Of a DNA stretch of 64,000 nt, positions 1-8,647 are shown in pieces (the stretch's first letter is position 1; every line of letters begins with the position of its first letter). A program made the translations under genes and the position numbers. Origin of the DNA: Pseudolabrys sp. (GTDB lineage Bacteria; Pseudomonadota; Alphaproteobacteria; Rhizobiales; Xanthobacteraceae); the NCBI GenBank assembly GCA_026125895.1, contig JAHCKG010000017.1, positions 33,721 to 97,720 on the forward strand, in the 5' to 3' direction. The notes under the pieces were generated by a model. That model was given only the letters and a program-made list of their open reading frames with translations, searched no databases and was not told the DNA's origin.

Positions 1-5
1 TTCAT
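1..5 (-). CDS. start of a divergent gene leaving the window
   Basis: Only the first codons are inside the window. On the minus strand an ATG at 5-3 is preceded by a strong ribosome binding site (GGGGAGGA, about 5 bases upstream, at roughly 10-18). The gene is therefore divergent from the DeoR regulator and shares its promoter region. It probably belongs to the same sugar-acid locus, but nothing of its product can be read. Confidence 0.55.
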
Positions 6-70
6 TGGAATCCTCCCCAGGAAGGCCCGTCGGTTGGGACGATCGCGGGCACGGGGGAAACTCTTGATGC

Positions 71-137
71 GAATTTGATCGTTGTCAATCGAATTTGTCG
101 TAGTTTGACGCCGGTTGATCGAGTTTGTTATAGTTGC
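71..137. promoter_or_regulatory. three phased direct repeats, likely DeoR operator
   Basis: The heptamer GAATTTG/GAATTTG/GAGTTTG begins at 71, 91 and 121. The second and third copies extend into a longer match (ATCGAATTTGTCGTAGTTTG at 88-107 against ATCGAGTTTGTTATAGTTGC at 118-137). Spacings of 20 and 30 bases are whole helical turns, so all copies face the same side of the DNA. DeoR-family proteins commonly bind such direct repeats. The array lies between two divergent genes, which suits autoregulation. Function is inferred. Confidence 0.55.
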
Positions 138-147
138 GGGAGCACCC

Positions 148-966
148 ATGACCAATGACCGACAATCCACCACGCGCGTCGCGCTCATCCCTGCCCAGCG
201 CCAGGCGATGATCCTTGAACTGTTGCAGGCGGACGGCGCCGCCTCGGTGCAGCAGTTCGCCGACGCCATCGGCGCATCGGTCGCGACCATCCGGCGCGAT
301 CTGGAAACACTTGAAGCCAAAGGCTTTCTCGACCGCACCTTCGGCGGCGCCAGCCTGCGCGCGCGGGCGCTGGCGCGGCTCGAGCCGGGTCACGCGGTCT
401 CCGCTCACATCCGCCACGACGAGAAAGTCGCGATCGGCCGGACCGCCGCAGCGCGCATCGAGCCCCACCAGAGCGTGATATTTGACAGCAGCTCAACCGT
501 TCGCGAAGCTGCGCAGGCGATCCTCGACCGTGACATCCCGATCACCGCGATCACCAACGACATTCTCGTTGCGCAGACCCTCGCCAATTCGACCGCCATC
601 ACCGTGCTCACCATCGGCGGCCGGGTGCGTCCCGGTTCGATGACCCTGTACGGCGCACCGGGGGAGGATTTCCTGCTCGGCGTGAAAGCCGACGTGGCGC
701 TGATCGGCGCGCATGCCGTGACACTCGATGGGCCGAGCGAAGTGACCGTCGAAATCACGCGCATCAAGCAACTGATGGCGAAGGCGGCGCGCAGCGTGCG
801 CGTGCTGGCCGATCACACCAAGCTCGGCGACGCCTCGACATTCCGCATCTGCGCCATCGAAGACATCGACGAACTGGTCACCGACTGGAAAGCCGATCCG
901 GCGATCTGCGCCGCGCTGCGCGCACGCGGCACGACCGTGACCGTCGCCACCGGCGACACAGACTAG
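148..966 (+). CDS. DeoR/GlpR-family transcriptional regulator
   Basis: Cytoplasmic DNA-binding regulator of a sugar or sugar-acid operon, 272 residues from this start, the usual length of the family. The N-terminal DeoR helix-turn-helix (about residues 8-60) is followed by a DeoRC sensor domain that resembles a phosphosugar isomerase fold (about 75-240). An in-frame TTG exists at 115, but the ATG at 148 follows a GCGGGAG ribosome site and leaves the repeat array at 71-137 intergenic. The stop is two bases before the GTG of the kinase gene, so regulator and enzymes form one operon. The effector is probably a phosphorylated intermediate of that pathway (inference). Confidence 0.9.
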   Translation: MTNDRQSTTRVALIPAQRQAMILELLQADGAASVQQFADAIGASVATIRRDLETLEAKGFLDRTFGGASLRARALARLEPGHAVSAHIRHDEKVAIGRTAAARIEPHQSVIFDSSSTVREAAQAILDRDIPITAITNDILVAQTLANSTAITVLTIGGRVRPGSMTLYGAPGEDFLLGVKADVALIGAHAVTLDGPSEVTVEITRIKQLMAKAARSVRVLADHTKLGDASTFRICAIEDIDELVTDWKADPAICAALRARGTTVTVATGDTD

Positions 967-968
967 CC

Positions 969-2078
969 GTGCAGCTCATCCGTATCCTCGCTGACGATCT
1001 GACCGGCGCGCTGGATACGGCTGGCTGCTTCGTCCGCGAGGGACAGTCCCTGCCCCTGATTTTCGATGCCGCCTCCCTTCCGCGCAGCGGGAGTTGTGCG
1101 CTCTCGAGCGAAACGCGCGATGTCCCGGAGGATGAGGCGCTCGCCCGGGTGAGCGCGTTCGGCATGGCCTTCGACGGCTTCGAAGGTTTGGCCTTCAAGA
1201 AAATCGACAGCCTGTTGCGCGGCCACGTCGCCGCAGAGATCGTCCGTATCGTCCGGCAGAACCGTTTCGAGGCGGTGGTGCTGGCCCCTGCCCTTCCCGG
1301 GCTCGGGCGCGTCACCCGCAATGGCCGGCAATGGGCGAAGCTGGCCGGCGACGATGAGTACCGGATGATCGGGCCGGACCTCGCTTCCGCGTTCGCCCGT
1401 CTCGATATCGCCGTGCACTTCGACTTGTCCGCACCGCGCACATCCGGCGCGCCACAGGTTTTCCTTTGCGATGCGGAGACCGATGACGACCTCGAACGCA
1501 TCGCCGATCATGGCAGGCGCATGGGCCGCGTGCTCTGGTGCGGCAGCGCGGGCCTTGCCGAAGCAATCGCAGGCCCCGTCGCGCCGATCAAACTCGCCGC
1601 CCGCCGCGTGCTCGTCATTTGCGGCACGAGGCACCCCGTCGCATCGCTTCAGGTAAAGCGGCTCTGCCGCGACGAGCCATCGGCGGTGGCGGCGTTGCCG
1701 CCCGATTACGATGCGACAGCCGCCGCGCGCATCGTCAATGCGCGGCTGAAAGCCAATACCTGGGCAGCGCTCGCCGCCGACTTTCCCGACATGCCGGCCA
1801 CCGAGGCCCGGCGCCTGCTCGACGAGGCTTTGCGCGACGTGATGCCGCGCCTCGACCGCCCGGATGCCGTGATCGTTATGGGCGGCGACACGCTCGCCGT
1901 CTGCAACGGGAGTCTCGGCGCTTACGGCTTGGCGGTGCGCGGCCTGCTGGCGCGGGGCATCGCCGTTTCGGAATTCGCCGACGGCGCCTGGGCGGGCATG
2001 CCCGTCATTTCCAAATCCGGCGCCTTCGGTTCCGAGGATACGCTGCGCAAGATCATCGAGAAGGTTCAATGCCCCTGA
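969..2078 (+). CDS. four-carbon acid sugar kinase family protein (DtnK/OtnK-like)
   Basis: Predicted ATP-dependent kinase of a four-carbon sugar acid such as D-threonate or D-erythronate, making the 4-phosphate. The N-terminus carries the family motif ADDLTGALDTA (about residues 8-18), and the C-terminal nucleotide-binding part has MGGDTLAVC and SGAFGSEDTL (family pattern GGET...K.GGFG..D.L). At 369 residues it is somewhat shorter than the roughly 420 of characterised members. It starts with GTG two bases after the regulator stop, and its end overlaps the pdxA-like start by 10 bases. Kinase plus PdxA2 is the known D-threonate/D-erythronate route to dihydroxyacetone phosphate. The exact substrate here is inferred. 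Confidence 0.82.
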   Translation: MQLIRILADDLTGALDTAGCFVREGQSLPLIFDAASLPRSGSCALSSETRDVPEDEALARVSAFGMAFDGFEGLAFKKIDSLLRGHVAAEIVRIVRQNRFEAVVLAPALPGLGRVTRNGRQWAKLAGDDEYRMIGPDLASAFARLDIAVHFDLSAPRTSGAPQVFLCDAETDDDLERIADHGRRMGRVLWCGSAGLAEAIAGPVAPIKLAARRVLVICGTRHPVASLQVKRLCRDEPSAVAALPPDYDATAAARIVNARLKANTWAALAADFPDMPATEARRLLDEALRDVMPRLDRPDAVIVMGGDTLAVCNGSLGAYGLAVRGLLARGIAVSEFADGAWAGMPVISKSGAFGSEDTLRKIIEKVQCP

Positions 2079-3070
2079 CACGTCTTTGCATCACCATGGG
2101 CGACGCCGCCGGCATCGGCCCCGAAATCATTCTGAAGGCGCTGCGCACGCTGCGCTCCGGTAGCGCAGTGCCGACGGCGCGGATCAGCGTGGCCGGCTCG
2201 GCCAAGGTCTTCGACGCGGCAGCCAAAGCGATGTCGCTGCCGGCGCTGCAAAGCTTCGACGGCATCGAACTGATCGAGATCGACAGCGGTGCAGAGCCGC
2301 CCGCTTTCGGCCAATGGTCGGCCCGAACCGGCGAACTTGCCTATCGCGCCATCGCCGCGGCGGTCGAGGCGCAACGCGGCGGCCGTTCCGACGCCATCGT
2401 CACCGCGCCGCTGAGCAAGGAAGCCTTGCACCTCGCCGGCCATCAATATCCCGGCCACACCGAGCTGCTCGCCGATCTCTCCGGCGGCGCCGGACCGGTG
2501 ATGATGCTGGCGCACGGCGACTTCCGCGTCAGCCACGTCACGACGCATATTCCGCTCGAGCAGGTGCCAGCCAAAGCGACGCCGGAGCGGCTCGCCCGCG
2601 TCGTTGCCCTCACCCATCAAACGCTGATCCGCCTCGGCATCGAGCAGCCGCGCATCGCGGTTGCCGCGCTCAATCCGCATGCCGGCGAAGGCGGCGTGCT
2701 CGGACGCTACGACATCGATGTCGCCGGACCCGTGCTCGAAAAGCTGCGCAAGGACGGCATCGACGTCTCCGGGCCGGTGCCGGGCGATACGGTGTTCGTC
2801 AAGATGCGCGCCCGTCAGTTCGACGCGGTGGTGGCGATGTATCACGACCAGGGCCACATTCCGGTGAAGCTGCTCGGCTTCTCCGTCGATCCGGCAACCG
2901 GAAAATGGGAGGCCCTGAGCGGCGTGAACATCACTCTCGGCCTACCGATCATCCGCACGTCGGTCGATCACGGCACGGCCTTCGACATCGCCGGCAAGGG
3001 CATCGCGAGCGAACGAAGCCTGATCGAAGCCATCGAATACGCCGAGCTGCTCGCCAGCCGCAAACAGTGA
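2069..3070 (+). CDS. pdxA2: PdxA-family 4-phosphate dehydrogenase, probably PdxA2
   Basis: NAD-dependent dehydrogenase of 333 residues, the length of PdxA. Motifs seen are the start TMGDAAGIGPEI, the metal-binding YPGHTELL and the late YHDQGHIPVKLL. PdxA acts in vitamin B6 synthesis on 4-phosphohydroxy-threonine, whereas PdxA2 paralogues oxidise 4-phospho-D-threonate or -erythronate, with decarboxylation to dihydroxyacetone phosphate. The overlap with the sugar-acid kinase and the DeoR neighbour argue for PdxA2. The ATG at 2069 lies inside the kinase end, which implies translational coupling. A biosynthetic PdxA role cannot be excluded by sequence alone. Confidence 0.85.
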   Translation: MPLTRLCITMGDAAGIGPEIILKALRTLRSGSAVPTARISVAGSAKVFDAAAKAMSLPALQSFDGIELIEIDSGAEPPAFGQWSARTGELAYRAIAAAVEAQRGGRSDAIVTAPLSKEALHLAGHQYPGHTELLADLSGGAGPVMMLAHGDFRVSHVTTHIPLEQVPAKATPERLARVVALTHQTLIRLGIEQPRIAVAALNPHAGEGGVLGRYDIDVAGPVLEKLRKDGIDVSGPVPGDTVFVKMRARQFDAVVAMYHDQGHIPVKLLGFSVDPATGKWEALSGVNITLGLPIIRTSVDHGTAFDIAGKGIASERSLIEAIEYAELLASRKQ

Positions 3071-3083
3071 TCGGATTCGCACC

Positions 3084-4616
3084 ATGACAGAGCAAACCTC
3101 GAAGGCGCCGCGCATCATTCGTCTCGCCGCCGACGACAATGTCATCGTCGCCGTCGATCAGGTCGGCCAGGGCGCGTCGGTGGCCGGCGTCACGGCGCAG
3201 GCGCGCATCCCGCGCGGCCACAAGATGGCGATCGTGCCGATCGCGCTGAATGAGCCGGTGCGCAAATATGGCCAGATCATCGGCTTCGCCGCCAAGCCCA
3301 TCGCGCCGGGCGACTGGGTGCATGAGCACAATGTCGTCATGCACGATTTTGCCCGCGATTATCGCCATGCCGAAGATGCAAGAAACGACGAAGTGCTGCC
3401 GCCGGAACTGCGCGCTACGTTCGAAGGCTATGTCCGGCCGAACGGCCGCACCGGCACGCGCAACTATGTGGGCATTCTCACCTCGGTGAACTGCTCGGCC
3501 AGCGTCGCCAAGTTCATCGCCGAACAGGTCAACCGCTCCGGCGTGCTCGACGACTATCCGGAGATCGATGGCGTCGTGCCCTTCGTTCATGGCACCGGCT
3601 GCGGCATGGCTTCGCGTGGCGAAGGCTATGACGTGCTGCAACGGACGCAATCGGGCTACGCCACTCATCCCAATCTCGGTGCGGCGCTGATGGTGGGGCT
3701 CGGTTGCGAGGCCTTCCAGATCGAGCGCATGAAGAGCGAGGGACACCTCGTCGAAGGCGACCACTTCCAGACCATGACCATCCAGGCAGTCGGCGGCACG
3801 CGGAAGACCGTTGCCGAAGGCGTCGAGCGTATCAAGGCCATGCTGCCAGCGGCCGCTAAGGCCAGGCGCGAGACGCGGCCGGCCTCAGAGGTGGTGCTGG
3901 CTCTGCAATGCGGCGGATCGGACGGCTATTCCGGCATCACCGCGAACCCGGCCCTCGGCAAGGCCGTCGACCTGCTGGCGAAACACGGCGGCACCGGCGT
4001 GCTCGCCGAGACCCCGGAGATCTACGGCGCCGAACATCTGCTGACGCGCCGCGCGCTCAATACCAAGGTCGGCGAGAAGCTGGTCGAGCGCATCCGCTGG
4101 TGGGAAGACTACACGACGCGCAATCGCGGCGAGATGAACAACAACCCCTCGCCCGGCAACAAGGCCGGCGGCCTCACCACCATCCTCGAGAAGTCGCTCG
4201 GCGCCGCCGCCAAGGGCGGCTCGAGCACCTTGCGTGCGGTCTACGAGTATGCCGAGCCGATCACCGAACGCGGCTTCGTCTTCATGGATACGCCGGGCTA
4301 CGACCCGGTCGGCGCCACCGGCCAGGTCGCCGGCGGCTGCAACGTCATGTGCTTCACCACCGGCCGCGGCTCGGCGTTCGGCTGCAAGCCGACGCCGTCG
4401 ATCAAGCTCGCCACCAATCATTATGTCTACGAAACGATGACCGAAGATATGGACATCAACTGCGGCGATGTCCTCGACGGCGTGTCGCTGGAGCAGAAGG
4501 GCCAGGAGATCTTCGACAAGGTGCTCAAGGTCGCCTCCGGCGAGCACACCAAGTCGGAAGATCTCGGCTACGGCGATCTCGAATTCGTGCCTTGGCAGAT
4601 CGGCGCGACGATGTAG
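3084..4616 (+). CDS. UxaA-family sugar-acid dehydratase (altronate/galactarate type)
   Basis: Dehydratase of an aldonic or aldaric acid, 510 residues, the full length of UxaA/GarD proteins. An N-terminal SAF-like domain (about 15-100) leads into the UxaA body (about 115-500). Family motifs seen are VHGTGCG, the stretch around MDTPGYDPVGATGQVAGG and the FTTGRGSAFG...PSIKLATN segment near the C-terminus. The ATG at 3084 lies 13 bases after the pdxA2 stop. Together with the kinase and PdxA2 it suggests a locus that takes more than one sugar acid to central metabolism. The substrate (altronate, galactarate or another acid) is not decided by the sequence. Confidence 0.85.
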   Translation: MTEQTSKAPRIIRLAADDNVIVAVDQVGQGASVAGVTAQARIPRGHKMAIVPIALNEPVRKYGQIIGFAAKPIAPGDWVHEHNVVMHDFARDYRHAEDARNDEVLPPELRATFEGYVRPNGRTGTRNYVGILTSVNCSASVAKFIAEQVNRSGVLDDYPEIDGVVPFVHGTGCGMASRGEGYDVLQRTQSGYATHPNLGAALMVGLGCEAFQIERMKSEGHLVEGDHFQTMTIQAVGGTRKTVAEGVERIKAMLPAAAKARRETRPASEVVLALQCGGSDGYSGITANPALGKAVDLLAKHGGTGVLAETPEIYGAEHLLTRRALNTKVGEKLVERIRWWEDYTTRNRGEMNNNPSPGNKAGGLTTILEKSLGAAAKGGSSTLRAVYEYAEPITERGFVFMDTPGYDPVGATGQVAGGCNVMCFTTGRGSAFGCKPTPSIKLATNHYVYETMTEDMDINCGDVLDGVSLEQKGQEIFDKVLKVASGEHTKSEDLGYGDLEFVPWQIGATM

Positions 4617-4645
4617 CCTGAGCGGATCGCAACGGGACACGGATC

Positions 4646-5389
4646 ATGACGATGCAACCGCCAAGCGCCGATGTCGTGCAGAGCCTGGCGCCGACGGGGC
4701 GGCTCCGCGCCGCCATCAATCGCGGCAATGCCGTGCTCGTGCAGTCCGATCCGGCTTCGCGCACGCTGACCGGCGTCACCATCGATCTGGCGCGCGCACT
4801 CGGCGAAAGACTGTCGGTGCCGGTCGATCACGTGGTGTTCGATGCCGCCGGCAAGGTGTTCGAGGCGCTCAAGCGGCAGGAATGGGATATCGCCTTCCTC
4901 GCGGTCGATCCGGTGCGCGCCACCGAGATCGCCTTCACCGCGCCCTACCTGGTCATCGAAGGCAACTATCTGGTGCGCGCTGACTCGCCGTTGCAAACGC
5001 CCGAGGAAGTGGACCGTGCCGGCAACCGGATCGCGGTCGCCGCCGGCTCCGCTTACGAGCTGCATCTCACCCGCGCCATCAAGGCGGCGACGCTGATGCG
5101 CTCACCCGACGGCCGTGAAGCGATGAACCGGTTCGAGCAGGACGGGCTCGAGGTTGTCGCGGGCGTGCGCCAGGCGCTGCAGAACACCATGGCGATCCGG
5201 CCGGGCCTGCGCCTCCTCGAGCCGCCTTTCATGGCGATCCACCAGGCGATGGGAACGCCGGCCGGCCGCGCGGCCGGCGCTGCTTTTCTCGGCGGCTTCA
5301 TCGAGGAGATGAAGGCCTCAGGCTTCGTTGCCGGCTCGCTGCGGCGCGCCGGCCAGGGCGACGTGACCATCGCGCCGCCGGCGCGATAG
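4646..5389 (+). CDS. family-3 solute-binding domain protein without visible signal peptide
   Basis: 247 residues with the fold signature of ABC transporter substrate-binding family 3 (SBP_bac_3): an N-terminal lobe beginning near TGRLRAAIN, the hinge region GVTIDLARALGERL, and FTAPYLVIEGNYLV. The protein starts MTMQPPSADVV with no basic-hydrophobic leader, and no upstream in-frame start supplies one. It may therefore be a cytoplasmic ligand-binding protein. It is the last gene of the DeoR operon, 29 bases after the UxaA-like gene, and no permease or ATPase adjoins it. A mis-called start is possible, but the upstream gap is only 29 bases. Confidence 0.7.
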   Translation: MTMQPPSADVVQSLAPTGRLRAAINRGNAVLVQSDPASRTLTGVTIDLARALGERLSVPVDHVVFDAAGKVFEALKRQEWDIAFLAVDPVRATEIAFTAPYLVIEGNYLVRADSPLQTPEEVDRAGNRIAVAAGSAYELHLTRAIKAATLMRSPDGREAMNRFEQDGLEVVAGVRQALQNTMAIRPGLRLLEPPFMAIHQAMGTPAGRAAGAAFLGGFIEEMKASGFVAGSLRRAGQGDVTIAPPAR

Positions 5390-5424
5390 CCGCCGCAGCA
5401 AAACCGCCTCCTCCGCGTCATCCA

Positions 5425-6234
5425 TCAGGCGGCGTCGTTCGGCATGACGTCGAGCCGCACGACAATGCCCTCCAGCGCCTTGTTCGGCGCCGGATAGCGC
5501 TTCATCACCAGCGGATCGTGGCCCGGAACGATGTGCGCCGGGGTCGGCGCCTGCGCAATCAGCGTCTCGAAGGCATCGAGCATCTCGCCGACATGGAACG
5601 AGGTCGTGTAAGGCCGGCGGCTCTCCAGATTCTCGTAGAAATGCGAAACGTCGGACGCCACCACGACCCAGCCGCGCCTGGTGTGCACCCGCACGAACTG
5701 CAGCCCCGCCGAATGCCCGCCGACGACGTGCAGCGACAGGCCGGGCGCCAGGTCGCCGCTGCCGAAATGCCACGCCACGCGCTGCGCGAAATTGAGGCGG
5801 ACGATGCCGCAGACATCGTCGGCCTCGAAGGAATGCGCGAGCCGCGGATAGGCCATGTAGTGGCCGGTCGCGTAATGCATCTCCGGCTCCTGGAGATGGA
5901 AGCGCGCCTTCGGAAAGCGGTGGAAGTTGCCGACGTGATCGTAATGCAGATGGGTGAGGATGACGTCGGTGACGTCGCCGGCGTTGATACCGATCAGCCC
6001 GAGCGCGTCGATCGGATCGCGCAGGAAAGTCCGCTTGCGCCTCGCCGCGACCTCGGCCGTGAAGCCGCAGTCGATGACGAAGGTCCGCTCGGGCGACACC
6101 GCCGCCCACAGGAAGTAGTCCATGGGCATCGGCCCATCATGCGGGTCGCCGCCGATGAAATGGTCGCGGCGCCGCGCCTCACGCGTCGCATAGCGCAGAG
6201 CGTAGAGCTCGAATTCCGGCAGGTCGGAGGGCAT
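5425..6234 (-). CDS. MBL-fold hydrolase, N-acyl homoserine lactonase family
   Basis: Zinc-dependent hydrolase of 269 residues. The metallo-beta-lactamase motif HLHYDH is followed by the later His of VVGGHSAG, the Asp of VVASDVSHFY and the C-terminal VPGHDP, so both metal sites look intact. Relatives hydrolyse acyl-homoserine lactones or other lactones. The protein is clearly paralogous to the divergent gene at 6674 (shared DHFIGGDPHD / DNFIGGDPHD region, MPMDYF / MPLDYF, HVVGGHS / HHVGGHS). It converges with the operon at 4646-5389. Quorum quenching is only one option. A lactone intermediate of sugar or aromatic catabolism is equally plausible. Confidence 0.85.
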   Translation of the reverse strand: MPSDLPEFELYALRYATREARRRDHFIGGDPHDGPMPMDYFLWAAVSPERTFVIDCGFTAEVAARRKRTFLRDPIDALGLIGINAGDVTDVILTHLHYDHVGNFHRFPKARFHLQEPEMHYATGHYMAYPRLAHSFEADDVCGIVRLNFAQRVAWHFGSGDLAPGLSLHVVGGHSAGLQFVRVHTRRGWVVVASDVSHFYENLESRRPYTTSFHVGEMLDAFETLIAQAPTPAHIVPGHDPLVMKRYPAPNKALEGIVVRLDVMPNDAA

Positions 6235-6673
6235 CGCGTGTCCTTGAACGTTTCAGTGGGCTTATCTTCCGCGCGTCGCGCAACGGGACGCCTGCGGCAG
6301 CTCGGCCGCGCGCATCGCGCGGCGCCGGCGCGCATCGTTTCGGATGGCGGAATATGGCTTGCCGGCACTCCATCCTTGCATGTCGCCTTCCCCGCCGATA
6401 TGACGTTACTATAATATTGTAATACAATTTTCGGCGCGGCGGGGATTGCTCTTGGCGGGCCGCGAGGGAGGAACGGCTCATGGCCGCGGGCACGACCGCC
6501 GCGAGCAGAACCGCCGCACCTACGGGCGGTCTTCACGTCCGTGCGACGAACCTCACCGACCCGATCGCGCAATTACGTCGCAGGCCGATGACGGGCGCCG
6601 GCCGCCTCGTCTCTTTGCCGAATGGAGCGTCAATCCCTAGGATCGCCGGCAAAGACACCGAGCGGAGGACGCG
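6235..6673. other. 439-base divergent intergenic region between the two lactonase genes
   Basis: No credible gene lies here. The region is GC-rich except for an AT-rich island at about 6402-6432, which holds the palindrome listed separately. Both flanking lactonase genes read outward, so this is where their promoters must lie. The remaining sequence (about 6435-6670) shows no feature that can be supported. Confidence 0.7.
6416..6428. promoter_or_regulatory. 13-bp palindrome ATTGTA-A-TACAAT, candidate operator
   Basis: A perfect 6+1+6 palindrome inside the only AT-rich stretch of the 439-base region between the two paralogous lactonase genes. The GTA/TAC core resembles GntR-family operators. 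No regulator gene is adjacent, so the binding protein is unknown. Confidence 0.5.
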
Positions 6674-7492
6674 ATGAGCGACGACACCTACGAAATCTAC
6701 GCGATCAAGTACGGCCGCCATGAGCGGAACGCCCCGGACAATTTCATCGGCGGCGATCCCCACGATGTACCCATGCCGCTCGACTATTTCGTCTGGGCCA
6801 TCGTCGGCAAGGATCGCACAATCGTGCTCGACACCGGCTTTGATGAAGCGCGGGCCGCCGCGCGCAAGCGCAACATTTCCAAGCCGGTCGGCGACGGCCT
6901 GCGTGCGCTCGGCGTCGATCCCGCCTCGGTGCAGGACGTCATCATCTCGCACATGCATTACGACCACGCCGGCAACCACGACCTCTTTCCCAATGCCCGC
7001 TACCACCTGCAGGAATGCGAGATGGCCTATGCCACCGGGCGCTGCATGTGCCACGCCATGATGCGCATGGCGTTCGAGGCGGCGGACGTCACCGCGATGG
7101 TCAATAAGGTCTTCAAGGACCGCGTCATATTTCACGACGGCGCCGCCGAAATCGCGCCCGGCCTGTCGGTGCATCATGTCGGCGGTCACTCCAAGGGGCT
7201 GCAGGCAACGCGGGTCAAGACGCGGCGCGGCTGGGTCGTGCTGGCATCCGATGCCGCGCACTACTACGCGCATCTCGACCAGCGCCGCGTGTTTCCGATC
7301 ACCTACAATGTCGGCGACGTGCTCGCCGGCTACGACAAGGTCGAGGCGCTGGCGACGTCGAAAGCGCATGTCGTGCCCGGCCACGACCCGATCGTCCTCG
7401 ACATTTATCCGGCGGCGCGTCCCAACATGGAGGGTTGGGTGGCGCGGCTCGATGCCGACCCGAAAGCGAGACCGTCCGCCGCGCACGGCTGA
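6674..7492 (+). CDS. MBL-fold hydrolase, N-acyl homoserine lactonase family
   Basis: 272-residue zinc hydrolase, paralogue of the minus-strand gene at 5425. Metal ligands are visible as HMHYDH, HHVGGHS, LASDAAHYY and VPGHDP. The gene follows a GGAGG site (AGCGGAGGACGCG) and is the first gene of a unit that continues with a periplasmic binding protein (71 bases later), an ATPase and a permease. That arrangement suggests the lactonase acts on the transported compound, or on its lactone form, rather than purely on quorum signals (inference). Confidence 0.87.
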   Translation: MSDDTYEIYAIKYGRHERNAPDNFIGGDPHDVPMPLDYFVWAIVGKDRTIVLDTGFDEARAAARKRNISKPVGDGLRALGVDPASVQDVIISHMHYDHAGNHDLFPNARYHLQECEMAYATGRCMCHAMMRMAFEAADVTAMVNKVFKDRVIFHDGAAEIAPGLSVHHVGGHSKGLQATRVKTRRGWVVLASDAAHYYAHLDQRRVFPITYNVGDVLAGYDKVEALATSKAHVVPGHDPIVLDIYPAARPNMEGWVARLDADPKARPSAAHG

Positions 7493-7562
7493 CGATCCGC
7501 GATCGGAGCGGCAAATTGGAATGCCGATGTTCGAAAAACCAATAAACAGAAGGAAACGCACA

Positions 7563-8564
7563 ATGAAGAAAGTGATTGCCGCTCTTGCACTCGGCGCGGC
7601 CGTGATGGCGGCCGCCCCGGCCCGTGCCGAGGTCAGCGAACTGCGGGTGCCGCTCGGCGCCGGCGGCTTCGGCTTCCTGCCGCTGCACATGATGAAGAAA
7701 TTTCAGCTCGTCGAGAAGGAAGCCGAGAAGCTCGGCATCAAGCTGACCGTCAACTACGCCAATATCGGCGGCCCCTCGGTCATGAACGACGCGCTGCTGT
7801 CGGGCTCGGCCGACTTCATTTCCGCTGGCCCGCCCGCCTTCCTGATCCTCTGGGACCGCACCAAGGGCAAGGGCGACGTCAAGGGCGTCGCGGCCATGAG
7901 CACGATCCCGATGTATCTCAACACCAAGTCCGACCATCTCAAGAAGATTGAGGACCTCAAAGACGAAGACAAGATCGCCGTCACCGCGGTCAAGGTTTCG
8001 ATCCCCGCGATCATCATGCAGATGTATGCGCGGCAGAAGGAAGGCGCCGACGCCACCTTCAAGTATGACAAGTCGACCGTGTCGATGACGCACCCAGACG
8101 CGGTGGTCGCGATCCTGTCGGGCAACAAGCAGGTGACCGCGCATTACGCGTCGGCGCCCTTCCACCAGCGCGAAATCAAGGAAGGCGCGCGTACCATCCA
8201 GAACACCAATGATGTGATGGGCGGGCCGCAAACCTTCACCATGATCTCGACGACGACGAAATTCCACAAGGAGAACCCGAAGGCCTACGCCGCCTTCGTG
8301 AACGCGCTGAAAGTCTCCTTCGACATGATCAAGAAGGACAAGAAAGCCGCTGCCGAAGTGTTGCTCGAATCCATGGGCGGCAAGGGCTGGGACGTCAACG
8401 AGCTTGCCACGATGCTCGACGACAAGGACATGAAGTATACGACAACGCCGGAAGGCGTGATGAAATATGCCGACTTCATGAACTCGATCGGCACGCTCAA
8501 GAACAAGCCGGCTTCGCTCGACGACCTGTTCTTCGACGCCAAGTCGCTCGGCGGCGGCAACTAG
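7563..8564 (+). CDS. NitT/TauT-type ABC transporter substrate-binding protein
   Basis: Periplasmic binding protein of 333 residues with a clear Sec signal peptide (MKKVIAALALGAAVMAAAP, cleavage after ARA). The body has the SsuA/TauA-like layout, for example PLGAGGFGFLPLHMMKKF near the N-terminus and GSADFISAGPPAF in the first lobe. An ATG with upstream AGAAGGAAACG supports this start. ATPase and permease genes follow. NitT/TauT systems take up sulfonates, nitrate, pyrimidine precursors or aromatic acids, and the ligand cannot be read here. Confidence 0.87.
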   Translation: MKKVIAALALGAAVMAAAPARAEVSELRVPLGAGGFGFLPLHMMKKFQLVEKEAEKLGIKLTVNYANIGGPSVMNDALLSGSADFISAGPPAFLILWDRTKGKGDVKGVAAMSTIPMYLNTKSDHLKKIEDLKDEDKIAVTAVKVSIPAIIMQMYARQKEGADATFKYDKSTVSMTHPDAVVAILSGNKQVTAHYASAPFHQREIKEGARTIQNTNDVMGGPQTFTMISTTTKFHKENPKAYAAFVNALKVSFDMIKKDKKAAAEVLLESMGGKGWDVNELATMLDDKDMKYTTTPEGVMKYADFMNSIGTLKNKPASLDDLFFDAKSLGGGN

Positions 8565-8647
8565 GACCACGCCGCTTTTTCCTTCGGCCAGTGGCGGCGC
8601 CCTCGTGCGGTGTCGTCACTGGCCCCTTCATTCGGAGCATCGGGACA

